Assembly (NCBI GenBank): GCA_947627695.1
Contig: CANQXF010000008.1
Coordinates: forward strand, 45,643-109,642
DNA length: 64,000 nucleotides
Direction of reading: 5' to 3'
DNA from: an uncultured Ruminiclostridium sp.
GTDB taxonomy: Bacteria > Bacillota > Clostridia > Oscillospirales > Ruminococcaceae
Shown here: positions 33,050-42,288 of the stretch, in pieces
How positions within the stretch are numbered: the first letter of the stretch is position 1
Layout: every line of letters begins with the position of its first letter
Program-made: the position numbers and the translations under genes
The notes under the pieces: model-generated
What the model saw: only the letters and a program-made list of their open reading frames with translations
Told to the model about the DNA's origin: nothing
Databases searched by the model: none

Positions 33050-36000
33050 ATGTACAAAAATCTTTTGTGGAACGACGGGTGGCAGTTTTGCCTTTGCGAA
33101 AACGACGCCCTTGACATAAATTCCGCCGACAATGCAAGCTGGACGGAGGTGGAAGTGCCTCACGACTGGCTGATAGGAGATACAAGGGACCTTTATGCCT
33201 CGGGGGACGGCTGGTACATGAAGAGATTTCAGGTCGGCTCCGATATGCTTGGGGGCAGAGTTTACATAAATTTTGACGGCGTTTATATGGACAGCACCGT
33301 TTACGTCAATCACAAGGCGGCGGGAGACTGGAAATACGGCTATTCCGCTTTCAGCTTTGATATCACCGACCTGCTGACCGAGGGAGAAAACGTGGTGCAT
33401 GTTCAGGTGAGGTACAAGGCGCCCAACACCCGCTGGTACAGCGGGGCGGGAATTTTCCGTGACGTTTCCCTGCTGCTGAGGAATAACGACCATATTGCGC
33501 TTAACAGCGTTTATATACGCCCTCGCCTTGAAAACGGCGTGTGGAACGTAAAGATGTCCGCTGAGATAAACGGCAGAGGCGAGCTGTTCCACGAAATTCT
33601 GGACAAAAAAGGCGCAGTTATTGCGCAGGGCGCAGGGGAAAACTGCGTTATGACGATAGACGACCCCGTTTTGTGGGACATTTACAAAGGGAATTTGTAT
33701 ACGCTGAAAACCGTGCTGAAAAAGGACGGAGAGGTTACTGACGTTCAGGAGAACGTTTTCGGTCTGAGGACTGTGGAATTTACTCCCAAAGGATTTTTCA
33801 TCAACGGCAGGAAAGAAAAGCTCCACGGCGTATGTCTGCACCACGACCAGGGTGCGCTTGGCTCTGCGGTGAACAGGGCGGCGCTGGTAAGACAGCTTAA
33901 AATTTTAAAGGGCTTTGGCGTAAACGCTATACGCACAAGTCACAATATGCCCGCAAAGGTGCTTGTAGAGCTGTGCAACGAGATGGGCATACTGATGGAC
34001 ACGGAGAGCTTCGATATGTGGGTGTATCCCAAAAACTCCAACGACTACGCCAGATTTTTCAAGGAGTGGTACAAAAAGGACATTGAGTCCTGGGTGAAAA
34101 GGGACAGGAACGACCCCTGCGTTATTATGTGGTCTATCGGGAACGAGATAGCTGACACCAATTCCCCCGAGGGACTTGAAACGGCGAAAATGCTGACTGA
34201 GGCGGTGCTTGAATACGACCCCGAGGGCAACGCCGTTCCCACCATAGCTTCAAATTTCCTTGCCTGGGGACCTGCGCAGACGGTTTCCGACTATCTTAAG
34301 CAGGGCGGCTACAACTACGCCGAGCAATACTATCAAGAACACCGCAAAAAATATCCCGACTGGTTCATTTACGGCAGCGAGACTTCCTCCGCTGTGCGCT
34401 CAAGGGGGATATATCATCTTCCCGCCTCCGCATCAATTCTTACCCACGAGGATCTTCAGTGCAGCGATATGGGAAACAGCTGCGTGGGCTGGGGAAAGCC
34501 TATGGAAAAGGCTTGGATAATGGACAGGGACTGCGATTTCTGCGGCGGACAATTCGTGTGGACTGGGTTTGACTACATAGGCGAGCCTACGCCTTACAGC
34601 ACGAAAAATTCCTACTTCGGCATTGTGGACACGGCGGGACTGTTCAAGAACAGCTATTATTTCTACCGTTCCGTATGGACGGACGGAAAGAAAAGTCCCT
34701 TCGTGCATATACTTCCCTCCTGGGATTTCAACGAGGGACAGGAGATAGAGGTGCGCACATACTCCAACGTGGAGGACGTGGAATTGTTCTTTAACGGAAA
34801 ATCCTTGGGCAGACAGCATATCGACCTTGCTCACGGAAGCGTTCTTCACGGAAGCTGGAAGCTGAAATATGAAAAGGGCGTTCTTATCGCAAGGGCGTAT
34901 GATAAAAAGGGCGTTGAGGTGGCGTTTGACAGGAAGGCGTCCTTTGGGGAAACTGCGTCGCTGGAGATAATCCCCGAAACCGCAAGCCTTAAGGCGAACG
35001 GCAGGGATCTTATCTATCTGCGCATTGCGGCAATGGACGAGAACGGCGAATTTGTCGCCAACGCAAGGAACAGGGTAAGAGTTGACGTTTCGGGTGCGGG
35101 ACGGCTTCTGGGGCTTGACAGCGGCGACTCCACCGATATGGACAGCTACAAGGGGAACAGCAAGCGGCTGTTCAGCGGTATGATAACCGCCATAATCGGC
35201 GCAACTTTTAAAAGCGGGGACATAAACATTGCCGTTTCATCAAAGGGCATTCCCACCGCAAGGCTGGTGCTTACCGCTGAAAAATGCGAGATTCCAGAGG
35301 GCACCGCAGAGCCTCAGCCACAATTCCCTGTTTATATCCAGCCTGAAAACGAAAATATTTCCGCAAGGAAAATTGCCCTTAAGGCTGACAGGACAAATCT
35401 GAACGCAGAACAGCCCTCCGCTTTTGTATCTGCACAGATACTGCCTGAAAATGCGGATTTCAGAGATATCACCTGGAAATGCGTTCTTGAAAGCGGTATG
35501 CCCAGCCCTGTCGCCGAGGTCAAGGCGGAAAAGGGCGGAGCAATCGTTACCGCAAAGGGCGACGGCTCGTTTATCCTGCGGGCTGAGATAAACAACGGCT
35601 TTGACCACCCCGAGATAATCAGCGACCTGTGCTTTACCGCTGAGGGACTGGGGCAGGCGGGCACCGACCCCTACGCCTTTGTTTCCGCAAGTCTGTGGGA
35701 TTTTTCCAACGTAACTCCCAACGTGGTGGACAGAGGTGCAGTATCGGGAATAAACGGGCGCACCGTTATCGGCTTTGACAACGTTGATTTCGGCAGCTTC
35801 GGCAGCGACAAGATGACGCTTTACCTCGGTCACACGGGGGACGTGCTGGACGTTGAAATGTGGTACGGAAATCCCGACGACGAAAGCACAAAGCCTGAGC
35901 TCATAGATACTCTTCACTTCCCCGCAAACGGCGGGTGGGACAGGTTTTATCCTCTGGATTTTCAGCTTGGAAAGCGCGTTAAGGGGAACGTTTCGATCTC

Positions 36001-36421
36001 CTTTGTTATCAGCCGCAACTGCATTTTCGGCGGGTTTGAGTTTGAAAAGCTGAACAGAGCACTTTCTACCGTTCATACGGGTGAATACGACGAAATTTAC
36101 GGCGACGATTTCACGGTAAATGAAAATAAGATAGAAAAGATCGGAAACAACGTTGTCATCGGCTTCAACGACCTTGATTTCGGGGAGGGCGTGAGCAGGA
36201 TAACTATTTGCGGCAAAACTCCAAATGCTGAAAATCCCGTTCAGATACGCTACATCTGCGAGGGGGCGGAGCAGCAGACGCAGCTTGTGAAATTCCCCCG
36301 AAGCGGCGAATACTGCGAAAAGAGCTTTGCTCTTGAAAAGATAGCGGGCAGAGTGACATATCTCAGCTTTGTGTTTATGCCCGGCTCTAACTTTGATTTT
36401 GACTGGTTCAGGTTTGAATGA
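33050..36421 (+). CDS. GH2 family glycoside hydrolase (beta-galactosidase type), multi-domain
   Basis: A 1123-residue enzyme. Order: sugar-binding jelly roll (VEVPHDWLIGDTRDLY, about 35-50), Ig-like domain, TIM barrel with acid/base Glu366 in MWSIGNEIAD and nucleophile Glu444 in YGSETSSAVRSRG, then a DUF4982-type segment (EVRTYSNVEDVELFFNG, about 568-584), a bacterial Ig-like region and two C-terminal CBM6-like modules (VIGFDNVDFGSFGSD about 904-918 and VIGFNDLDFGEGVS about 1037-1050). No signal peptide, so it is likely intracellular and acts after fucose removal. Beta-galactosidase is the best guess; beta-glucuronidase or mannosidase cannot be excluded. Confidence 0.93.
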   Translation: MYKNLLWNDGWQFCLCENDALDINSADNASWTEVEVPHDWLIGDTRDLYASGDGWYMKRFQVGSDMLGGRVYINFDGVYMDSTVYVNHKAAGDWKYGYSAFSFDITDLLTEGENVVHVQVRYKAPNTRWYSGAGIFRDVSLLLRNNDHIALNSVYIRPRLENGVWNVKMSAEINGRGELFHEILDKKGAVIAQGAGENCVMTIDDPVLWDIYKGNLYTLKTVLKKDGEVTDVQENVFGLRTVEFTPKGFFINGRKEKLHGVCLHHDQGALGSAVNRAALVRQLKILKGFGVNAIRTSHNMPAKVLVELCNEMGILMDTESFDMWVYPKNSNDYARFFKEWYKKDIESWVKRDRNDPCVIMWSIGNEIADTNSPEGLETAKMLTEAVLEYDPEGNAVPTIASNFLAWGPAQTVSDYLKQGGYNYAEQYYQEHRKKYPDWFIYGSETSSAVRSRGIYHLPASASILTHEDLQCSDMGNSCVGWGKPMEKAWIMDRDCDFCGGQFVWTGFDYIGEPTPYSTKNSYFGIVDTAGLFKNSYYFYRSVWTDGKKSPFVHILPSWDFNEGQEIEVRTYSNVEDVELFFNGKSLGRQHIDLAHGSVLHGSWKLKYEKGVLIARAYDKKGVEVAFDRKASFGETASLEIIPETASLKANGRDLIYLRIAAMDENGEFVANARNRVRVDVSGAGRLLGLDSGDSTDMDSYKGNSKRLFSGMITAIIGATFKSGDINIAVSSKGIPTARLVLTAEKCEIPEGTAEPQPQFPVYIQPENENISARKIALKADRTNLNAEQPSAFVSAQILPENADFRDITWKCVLESGMPSPVAEVKAEKGGAIVTAKGDGSFILRAEINNGFDHPEIISDLCFTAEGLGQAGTDPYAFVSASLWDFSNVTPNVVDRGAVSGINGRTVIGFDNVDFGSFGSDKMTLYLGHTGDVLDVEMWYGNPDDESTKPELIDTLHFPANGGWDRFYPLDFQLGKRVKGNVSISFVISRNCIFGGFEFEKLNRALSTVHTGEYDEIYGDDFTVNENKIEKIGNNVVIGFNDLDFGEGVSRITICGKTPNAENPVQIRYICEGAEQQTQLVKFPRSGEYCEKSFALEKIAGRVTYLSFVFMPGSNFDFDWFRFE

Positions 36422-36422
36422 T

Positions 36423-36908
36423 ATGATAGATAAACTTATTTTTGAAACCGCCGAGTTTTTCTTCGGCGACCCGAAACGGATACAACATTTCATAAAGGTA
36501 CACGAATTTGCAAGGCTCATCGGCACTGCGGAGGGAATGAACGGCGAGGAGCTTTTGACTCTTGAAGCGGCGGCGGTAGTTCACGACGTGGGGATAAAGC
36601 CTGCGGAGGAGAAGTACGGGCAGTGCGGCGGGAAATTGCAGGAGCAGGAGGGCCCTGCCGTGGCTGAACCGCTGCTGAGAAAGTGCGGCTTTGACGACGA
36701 CATTATTCAGCGTGTGCTGTGGCTCGTTGCTCATCATCACACCTATGACGGCATTGAGGGGCTTGACTATCAGATACTTGTTGAGGCGGATTTTCTGGTA
36801 AATCTGTATGAGGACAATGCGTCAAGAGAAGCTGTCAATGCGGCGCTGGAAAATATTTTCAGGACAAAAACGGGAATAAGACTGATGAAAATATTTTTTA
36901 AAGTATGA
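36423..36908 (+). CDS. HD-domain phosphohydrolase
   Basis: A 161-residue metal-dependent phosphohydrolase-type protein. The HD pattern shows HFIKVHEFARLIG (His near 21-25), the HD pair in AAAVVHDVGIKPAEE (about 50-64), LVAHHHTYDGI (about 103-113) and a late Asp in LVEADFLVNLYE (about 121-132). It begins one base after the GH2 stop with only a weak ribosome-binding site, so translation is probably coupled. Substrate unknown; nucleotide or phosphorylated sugar are possible. Confidence 0.9.
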   Translation: MIDKLIFETAEFFFGDPKRIQHFIKVHEFARLIGTAEGMNGEELLTLEAAAVVHDVGIKPAEEKYGQCGGKLQEQEGPAVAEPLLRKCGFDDDIIQRVLWLVAHHHTYDGIEGLDYQILVEADFLVNLYEDNASREAVNAALENIFRTKTGIRLMKIFFKV

Positions 36909-36921
36909 GTTTACAAAATAA

Positions 36922-36947
36922 AAAAGGACGGATTTTTCCGTCCTTTT
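36922..36947. terminator. Bidirectional terminator between HD gene and rplQ
   Basis: AAAAGGACGGA and TCCGTCCTTTT (36922-36932 and 36937-36947) form an 11-bp stem with a TTTT loop, A/T-rich on both sides. It ends both the GH operon and the 16-kb ribosomal cluster. Confidence 0.92.
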
Positions 36948-36962
36948 ATTTTTTATTATCGC

Positions 36963-37295
36963 TTACACAAGCTCGATGATAGCCATTTCAGCAGCGTCGC
37001 CGCGTCTCGGGCCTACCTTTACTATTCTTGTGTAGCCGCCCTTTCTGTCAGCATACTTGGGAGCTATCTCGTCAAACAGCTTTTTGCTTACCTCTTCCTT
37101 GGTGATGTAAGCGAAAACCTGACGCTTGCTGTGAAGGTCGGTGTTCTTGCCCAGAGTTATCATCTTTTCAGCTTCGTTCTTCACTTCCTTGGCTCTGGTT
37201 ACGGTAGTTTCGATCTTGCCGTTTTCCAGAAGGAAGGTCACCATTGCTCTGAGCATTGCCTTTCTATGGTCGCTGGTTCTTCCCAGTTTTCTCAT
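36963..37295 (-). CDS. rplQ: 50S ribosomal protein L17
   Basis: 110 residues, short bacterial form of L17 near the exit tunnel. [19 protein letters not shown] at the N-terminus is the family signature and [19 protein letters not shown] follows near 34-52. It is the last gene of the cluster, after rpoA. Confidence 0.97.
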   Translation of the reverse strand: MRKLGRTSDHRKAMLRAMVTFLLENGKIETTVTRAKEVKNEAEKMITLGKNTDLHSKRQVFAYITKEEVSKKLFDEIAPKYADRKGGYTRIVKVGPRRGDAAEMAIIELV

Positions 37296-37347
37296 TGCAA
37301 ATTTACTCCTTTCTTACAGAGTTTGTGGTCGTATGACCGCAGGGAAT

Positions 37348-38307
37348 TTATTCCTCGGATTCCGCAAGGTCAAGACCCAGTGAGTTGAGCTTGGCTCTTA
37401 CTTCGTCGTAGGACTTCTTGCCCAGGTTGCGCACCTTCATCATTTCCTCAGGAGTCATACTGATAAGGTCCTCCACGGTGTTTATGTTGGCACGCTTCAG
37501 GCAGTTGAAGGAACGAACGGAAAGCTCCAGATCCTCGATAGTCATTTCAAGTATCTTGTCCTTGTTCTTGTCGTCCTTTTCAGCCATAACTTCGGGCTGG
37601 CTCGCCTCGTCGGACAGGTCGACGAAAAGCTGCAAATGCTCGCAAAGTACCTTTGCGGCGTAGCTCACCGCTTCCTTGGCGGAAATAGTTCCGTCCGTCC
37701 AGACCTCGATCACCAGCTTATCGTAGTCGGTGCGCTGACCTACACGGGTGTTCTCAACGGAATAGTTCACCTTGAGAACGGGAGTGTATATGCTGTCAAC
37801 GGCGATAACTCCGATAGGGAGCTGGTTGTTTGCCTGCGCCTTATGCTTTTCGGCGCTCACATAGCCTCTTCCCCTGTCAAAGACAAGCTCCATATAGAGC
37901 TTTGCGCCTGCGGTAAGGGTGGCGATGTGCATTCCGGGGTCAAGTATCTCGATCTCGCTGTCGGTCTTGATGTCCCCCGCCATTACTTCACATTCGCCTT
38001 CTGCCTCAATATAGACCGTCTTGGGACTTTCGCCGTACATTTTGGCGATAAGCCCCTTGATGTTCAGTATAATTTCAGTTACGTCTTCCTTTACGCCGGG
38101 AATGGTGGAAAACTCGTGCTGTACGCCCTCGATCTTAACGCTGGTGACCGCTACTCCGGGCAAAGAAGAAAGCAGCACACGTCTCAGGCTGTTGCCGAGT
38201 GTGTTTCCGAAACCACATTCCAGAGGCTCAAGAGTAAACATTCCGTATTTTCCGTCGGGTCTGAGCTTTACGGTTTCGATTTCGGGCTTTTCTATTTTTT
38301 CAAGCAT
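37348..38307 (-). CDS. rpoA: DNA-directed RNA polymerase alpha subunit
   Basis: 319 residues. N-terminal dimerisation and assembly domain ([23 protein letters not shown], about 25-47), then a flexible linker ([16 protein letters not shown]) and the C-terminal domain with [20 protein letters not shown] (about 251-270) and [11 protein letters not shown]. The C-terminal domain binds promoter UP elements and activators. A hairpin (38332-38348) lies just upstream of the ATG. Confidence 0.97.
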   Translation of the reverse strand: MLEKIEKPEIETVKLRPDGKYGMFTLEPLECGFGNTLGNSLRRVLLSSLPGVAVTSVKIEGVQHEFSTIPGVKEDVTEIILNIKGLIAKMYGESPKTVYIEAEGECEVMAGDIKTDSEIEILDPGMHIATLTAGAKLYMELVFDRGRGYVSAEKHKAQANNQLPIGVIAVDSIYTPVLKVNYSVENTRVGQRTDYDKLVIEVWTDGTISAKEAVSYAAKVLCEHLQLFVDLSDEASQPEVMAEKDDKNKDKILEMTIEDLELSVRSFNCLKRANINTVEDLISMTPEEMMKVRNLGKKSYDEVRAKLNSLGLDLAESEE

Positions 38308-38331
38308 TCCTATAACCCTCCTGCTGTTCGG

Positions 38332-38348
38332 GATCGGAATATCCGATC
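38332..38348 (-). promoter_or_regulatory. Hairpin in the rpsD-rpoA spacer
   Basis: GATCGGA and TCCGATC (38332-38338 and 38342-38348) are perfect seven-base arms around three bases, 25 bases before the rpoA ATG. The 242-base spacer between rpsD and rpoA also has a GC-rich stem (about 38465-38490, GGGCAGC/GCTGCCC) and an imperfect AT-rich palindrome near 38500-38530. I see no gene in the spacer. Processing or a partial terminator may set rpoA level apart from the ribosomal genes. Confidence 0.5.
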
Positions 38349-38549
38349 ATTGTTGTTATGCTCAGGGTTTCCGCCGCTTTCGGCAGAAAACTGGAGTAAG
38401 GTTCCCAATAGAGTTTTGCCGTTTTTTTCCAAAACAAACAAAATATTAGCAAAAACCTTTCCTCCGGGCAGCCGGCTGCTGCCCCGGTTAATTTTAAATT
38501 GCGATCTCGGGATTGCAAATTAAAAATAACTGCACCTTTGAATATGAAA

Positions 38550-39146
38550 TTATTTGGAGTACAACTCGATTACCAGCTGTTCCTGGATCTCGTAGTCCAG
38601 CTCGTCTCTCTGAGGGAGACGGGTAACAGTGGCGCTCTGCGCTTCCTTGTTCATATCCAGCCATACAGGAATAAGTCTGCCGTCGGTAGCTTCCGCTATC
38701 TGAGCGAACTTGGGGCTCTTCTTGCTCTTTTCGGACAGGGCGATCACGTCTCCTGCCTTTACTCTGTAAGAAGGAATGTCAACTCTCTTGCCGTTCACGG
38801 TGTAGTGACCGTGACCTACAAGCTGTCTTGCCTCACGGCGGGTAACTGCAAGACCCATTCTGAATACTACGCTGTCAAGTCTGCTTTCAAGGATCTTTAT
38901 CAGGTTTTCACCTGCAACGCCCTCTTCCTTGATAGCCATTTCATAGTAGTGATGGAACTGCTTTTCCAGCACGCCGTAAATGAATTTTAACTTCTGCTTT
39001 TCTTTAAGCTGCATTCCGTATTCGGAAACCTTCTTGCGGGGATTACCGTTGCCCTTTCTGTTGGTCTCCTTGCTGTAGCCCAGAACTGCGGGGCTTATTC
39101 CAAGTGCTTTGCATCTTTTAAGCACAGGTGTTTTATCTACTGCCAT
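38550..39146 (-). CDS. rpsD: 30S ribosomal protein S4
   Basis: 198 residues; 16S rRNA-binding assembly protein and, in several bacteria, a translational repressor. S4 domain in VFRMGLAVTRREARQLVGHGHYTVNG (about 86-111, quoted in part by GLAVTRREARQLVGHGHYT). The N-terminal part lacks the usual zinc-finger cysteines, with only Cys8 in KRCKALG, so it is the zinc-independent (C-minus) form. Confidence 0.96.
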   Translation of the reverse strand: MAVDKTPVLKRCKALGISPAVLGYSKETNRKGNGNPRKKVSEYGMQLKEKQKLKFIYGVLEKQFHHYYEMAIKEEGVAGENLIKILESRLDSVVFRMGLAVTRREARQLVGHGHYTVNGKRVDIPSYRVKAGDVIALSEKSKKSPKFAQIAEATDGRLIPVWLDMNKEAQSATVTRLPQRDELDYEIQEQLVIELYSK

Positions 39147-39221
39147 TGTGTAAAAAATCCTCCGTTTATTGATGTTGTATCGGGTAAATACCCGACGCTG
39201 AGCAACGACGCTCAGTTCAGA

Positions 39222-39626
39222 CTATACACGTCTCCTCTTGGGGGGACGGCAACCGTTGTGGGGTATAGGAGTGACGTCCTTTATCATCTTTACTTCAAGT
39301 CCTGCGGCGGAAAGTGCTCTGATAGCCGCTTCACGTCCTGCGCCGGGTCCCTTTACGTAAACCTCAACGGTTTTCAGTCCGTGTACCATAGCTGCTTTAG
39401 CAGCGGTTTCAGCGGCAGACTGAGCAGCGAAAGGAGTGGACTTTCTGTTTCCTCTGAAGCCCAGACCGCCTGCGCTCGCCCATGAAAGGGTGTTGCCCTG
39501 AAGGTCGGTGATAGTAACGATCGTATTGTTAAAAGTAGACTGGATATGTGCGGAGCCGTTTTCAATGTTCTTGCGGTCGCGGCGGCGCAGTCCTGCCTTT
39601 TTAACATTAGCTTTGTTAGCTGCCAT
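39222..39626 (-). CDS. rpsK: 30S ribosomal protein S11
   Basis: 134 residues, platform protein of the 30S subunit. [16 protein letters not shown] (about 26-41), [20 protein letters not shown] and the C-terminal [15 protein letters not shown] are family signatures. It lies 31 bases after rpsM. Confidence 0.97.
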   Translation of the reverse strand: MAANKANVKKAGLRRRDRKNIENGSAHIQSTFNNTIVTITDLQGNTLSWASAGGLGFRGNRKSTPFAAQSAAETAAKAAMVHGLKTVEVYVKGPGAGREAAIRALSAAGLEVKMIKDVTPIPHNGCRPPKRRRV

Positions 39627-39657
39627 TTAATAGCTTCCTTTCTGATTTTCTTATGGA

Positions 39658-40026
39658 TTACTTCTTCTTGTTAGCGATGGTCTTAGCGGGTCCCTTGCGT
39701 GTTCTTGCGTTGGTCTTGGTCCTCTGTCCTCTTACGGGAAGTCCCTTGCGATGACGGATACCGCGGTAGCAGTTGATCTCTACCAGACGCTTGATGTTCA
39801 GCGCAACTTCACGGCGAAGGTCGCCCTCTACACGGTAGTTGGCGTCGATGACCTCACGGATCTTGGCTTCCTCTTCGTCGGTCAGATCCTTGACACGGGT
39901 GTCGGGATTTACGCCTGCCGCTGCCAGAATGTCATTTGCGGATTTTCTGCCAATGCCGTAAACATAGGTGAGTCCTATCTCTACGCGCTTTTCCTTGGGA
40001 AGATCCACACCAGCAATTCTTGCCAT
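39658..40026 (-). CDS. rpsM: 30S ribosomal protein S13
   Basis: 122 residues. [20 protein letters not shown] start, helix-two-turn-helix region and C-terminal [18 protein letters not shown], which reaches the decoding centre and contacts tRNA in the P site. Confidence 0.97.
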   Translation of the reverse strand: MARIAGVDLPKEKRVEIGLTYVYGIGRKSANDILAAAGVNPDTRVKDLTDEEEAKIREVIDANYRVEGDLRREVALNIKRLVEINCYRGIRHRKGLPVRGQRTKTNARTRKGPAKTIANKKK

Positions 40027-40069
40027 AGTTTTCTTTTTCCTTTCATAAAATTGAGTTGAACGCCGGGGT

Positions 40070-40183
40070 TCAGCCCTGTCTCTGCTTATGCTTGGGGTCC
40101 TTGCAGATGACCATTACCCTGCCCTTGCGTTTGATTACCTTGCACTTGTCGCACATAGGCTTTACAGAAGGTCTTACTTTCAT
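40070..40183 (-). CDS. rpmJ: 50S ribosomal protein L36
   Basis: 37 residues, too short for the usual open-frame threshold. [20 protein letters not shown] is the family start, with Cys11, Cys14, Cys27 and His32-type ligands ([15 protein letters not shown]) keeping a zinc ribbon. This is the zinc-binding form. GGAAAG site precedes the ATG at 40183. Confidence 0.96.
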   Translation of the reverse strand: MKVRPSVKPMCDKCKVIKRKGRVMVICKDPKHKQRQG

Positions 40184-40203
40184 TGTAATCTTCCTTTCCT
40201 GAA

Positions 40204-40422
40204 TTACTTAGCTCTCCATGTTATCCTGCCCTTTGTCAGGTCGTAAGGGGACATTTCGATAGTCACCTTGTCGCCGGGAAGTATGCGTATATAGTTCATA
40301 CGCAATTTTCCGCTGACGTGCGCCAGAATAACGTGACCGTTGGAAAGCTTCACGTTGAACATTGCGTTGGGCAATGCTTCCTGAATTACGCCTTCAACTT
40401 CGATTACATCTTCTTTGGACAT
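40204..40422 (-). CDS. infA: Translation initiation factor IF-1
   Basis: 72 residues, OB fold. [20 protein letters not shown] start, then [19 protein letters not shown] (about 35-53). Located between the KOW gene and rpmJ, as in most Firmicutes. Confidence 0.97.
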   Translation of the reverse strand: MSKEDVIEVEGVIQEALPNAMFNVKLSNGHVILAHVSGKLRMNYIRILPGDKVTIEMSPYDLTKGRITWRAK

Positions 40423-40423
40423 A

Positions 40424-40684
40424 TTACGATATTTCCTTTCCTCTAAAGGAGAGACTCTGATCTCTCAGAGTGGTTCTGAGCTTTTTATCAGTCAACTGCT
40501 CCAAACTCAACCTGCGGTTGGTTTTTTGCAGGTGCTTGGGATTTTTGCGCTTTGGTCTGTCAAGGGGACGTTCCTTGCCGTCGGCTACGATAACGTAGCC
40601 GTCAGCTTCGTCAAGAACTACCATATAATAGCCCTTGTCACGCCCTGCCTTGCTTATGACCACGGTGCCTTTTTCAAATTCCAT
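40424..40684 (-). CDS. KOW-domain RNA-binding protein (L14e/L6e/L27e-like)
   Basis: 86 residues. The KOW segment is [20 protein letters not shown] (about 3-22), followed by a basic region ([17 protein letters not shown]). Genes like this sit between map and infA in Clostridia and are annotated as L14e/L6e/L27e homologues by similarity to the eukaryotic KOW proteins. Exact role unknown; ribosome or RNA binding is likely given its position. One base separates it from infA. Confidence 0.9.
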   Translation of the reverse strand: MEFEKGTVVISKAGRDKGYYMVVLDEADGYVIVADGKERPLDRPKRKNPKHLQKTNRRLSLEQLTDKKLRTTLRDQSLSFRGKEIS

Positions 40685-40703
40685 TTTTTCAACCGTTTTT
40701 CTT

Positions 40704-41459
40704 TCAGTGACTTGTTAAGGTCATTATCACGGGGTCGCCGTCGGTTATGAGAACGGTATGCTCGAAGTGAGCGCACATTTTGCCGTTGCCCTCAACTACC
40801 GTCCATTTGTCGCCCATCACCTTCACCTGCTCGGTGGAGCTGTTTACCATAGGCTCGATGGCGATAGTCATTCCGGGAACAAGGCGTACTCCTCTGCCGG
40901 GCTTTCCGTAGTTGGGGACCTCAGGGTCCTCGTGCATATCCCGTCCCACGCCGTGACCGATGTATCTTTTCACGACGTAGTAGCCTGCTCCCTCAACGTG
41001 GGTCTGGACGGCGTTTCCGACGTCGCCTATGCGGTTTCCCTTTCTCGCCTGTTCGATGCCCTTGTAAAGGCTCTCCTCGGTGACTTTAAGCAGACGCTTC
41101 GTTTCCTCGTCCACCTCTCCAACTGCAAAGGTGTAAGCGTTGTCGCCGTGAAATCCCTCCACGAACGCTCCCACGTCAACAGAAACGATGTCGCCCTCGC
41201 GGATTATCTTGTGCTTATTGGGAATACCGTGGATAAGCTCCTCGTTCACGGAAATGCAGGCGCTGGCGGGAAAATCGTAAAGTCCTAAGAACGAAGGCTT
41301 TCCTCCGTGCTTCACGATAAAATCGTGAATGTGGCGGTCAAGCTCGTAGGTGGACATTCCCGCTTTCAGCACTTCCCCCGCATATACCAAAGCCTGCTGG
41401 GAAAGCTCGCAGGCTTTCATCATTGAAACAATGTCTTTTGCAGATTTAACCTGGATCAA
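40704..41459 (-). CDS. map: Methionine aminopeptidase, type I
   Basis: Removes the initiator methionine from nascent proteins. 251 residues, metal ligands in VSVDVGAFVEGFHGDNAYTF (about 92-111), GHGVGRDMHEDPEVPNYG (about 171-188), EPMVN and EHTVLIT (near 236). The start appears to be TTG at 41459, after GGGGT; an ATG further upstream is out of frame. Palindromic repeat R2 separates it from adk. Confidence 0.95.
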   Translation of the reverse strand: MIQVKSAKDIVSMMKACELSQQALVYAGEVLKAGMSTYELDRHIHDFIVKHGGKPSFLGLYDFPASACISVNEELIHGIPNKHKIIREGDIVSVDVGAFVEGFHGDNAYTFAVGEVDEETKRLLKVTEESLYKGIEQARKGNRIGDVGNAVQTHVEGAGYYVVKRYIGHGVGRDMHEDPEVPNYGKPGRGVRLVPGMTIAIEPMVNSSTEQVKVMGDKWTVVEGNGKMCAHFEHTVLITDGDPVIMTLTSH

Positions 41460-41483
41460 TTCATTACCCCGCTTGTCAGTTTA

Positions 41484-41610
41484 TAGTGTACAGTTGACAG
41501 TGTAAAGTTGTGGTGTTTTGCTTCGCAAAACGGATCAAAACGGCATTTGCTCATTTTGATCTGCTGCAAAGCAGCTTCCGCCTTAACTCTTCACTTTGAA
41601 CTTTACACTT
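41484..41610. repeat. Palindromic intergenic repeat, copy R2 (adk-map gap)
   Basis: About 127 bp filling the adk-map gap and reaching the adk stop codon. Left end 41484-41513 (CAGTTGACAGTGTAAAG-like) and right end around 41581-41610 are imperfect inverted copies (about 21 of 30). Inside, GTTTTGC-TTC-GCAAAAC, GATCAAAA/TTTTGATC and GCTGC-AAA-GCAGC form hairpins. Same left motif as R1 and R3. Confidence 0.75.
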
Positions 41611-42243
41611 TTAACCGTTTATTGCCGCTAAGGTGAGCTTTGCGGTGTCGGCTATCTCTTCCTGACCCTCTACCGTTACCAACTTGCCCTTTGCTTCATA
41701 ATAGCCCTTGAGGGGAGCTGTCTTTTCGCGGTAGGTCTCAAGTCTTGAAAGAACGGTCTCGGGCTTGTCGTCAACACGCTGTACCACCTTGGCTCCGCAG
41801 GAATCGCAGATACCCTCAACCTTGGTGGGCTTGTAGTCAAGGTGATAGGAAGCGCCGCAGCCCTCGCATACACGCCTGCCTGAAAGACGGGCGATTATCT
41901 TTTCGTCGGGAACGCTTATCTCAATTACCTTGTCGATGTTGACGCCCATTTTGTCAAGAGCCTCAGCCTGCTCCACCGTTCTGGGGAAGCCGTCAAGGAT
42001 AAAGCCCTTTTTGCAGTCGTCCTGAGCGATCCTGTCCTTGAGTATGCCGATAACGGCTTCGTCGGGAACAAGGTCGCCTCTGTCCATATATTCCTTTGCG
42101 GCAAGACCTGCGGGAGTTCCGTTCTTTACCGCCTCACGGAGCATATTGCCCGTGGAGATGGCGGGAATGCCCAGCTTGTCGCATACTATCTCTGCCTGAG
42201 TGCCTTTGCCCGCTCCGGGAGCGCCTAAAAATATCAGATTCAT
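41611..42243 (-). CDS. adk: Adenylate kinase
   Basis: 210 residues; makes 2 ADP from ATP and AMP. P-loop GAPGAGKGTQ (about 7-16), DGFPRTVEQA (about 84-93), and a LID domain with four zinc cysteines (CEGCGASYHLD and CDSCGA), the zinc-containing form typical of Gram-positives. Located between secY and map as usual. Confidence 0.97.
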   Translation of the reverse strand: MNLIFLGAPGAGKGTQAEIVCDKLGIPAISTGNMLREAVKNGTPAGLAAKEYMDRGDLVPDEAVIGILKDRIAQDDCKKGFILDGFPRTVEQAEALDKMGVNIDKVIEISVPDEKIIARLSGRRVCEGCGASYHLDYKPTKVEGICDSCGAKVVQRVDDKPETVLSRLETYREKTAPLKGYYEAKGKLVTVEGQEEIADTAKLTLAAING

Positions 42244-42288
42244 ACTGTTATCCTTTCTCGCATAAGGCTTGCGCCTTTTTCTCGGAAA

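Noticed and set aside
35240..36526. 428-residue minus-strand frame opposite the GH2 gene
   Set aside because: Antisense shadow with no recognisable motif, while the plus strand encodes clear GH2 modules.
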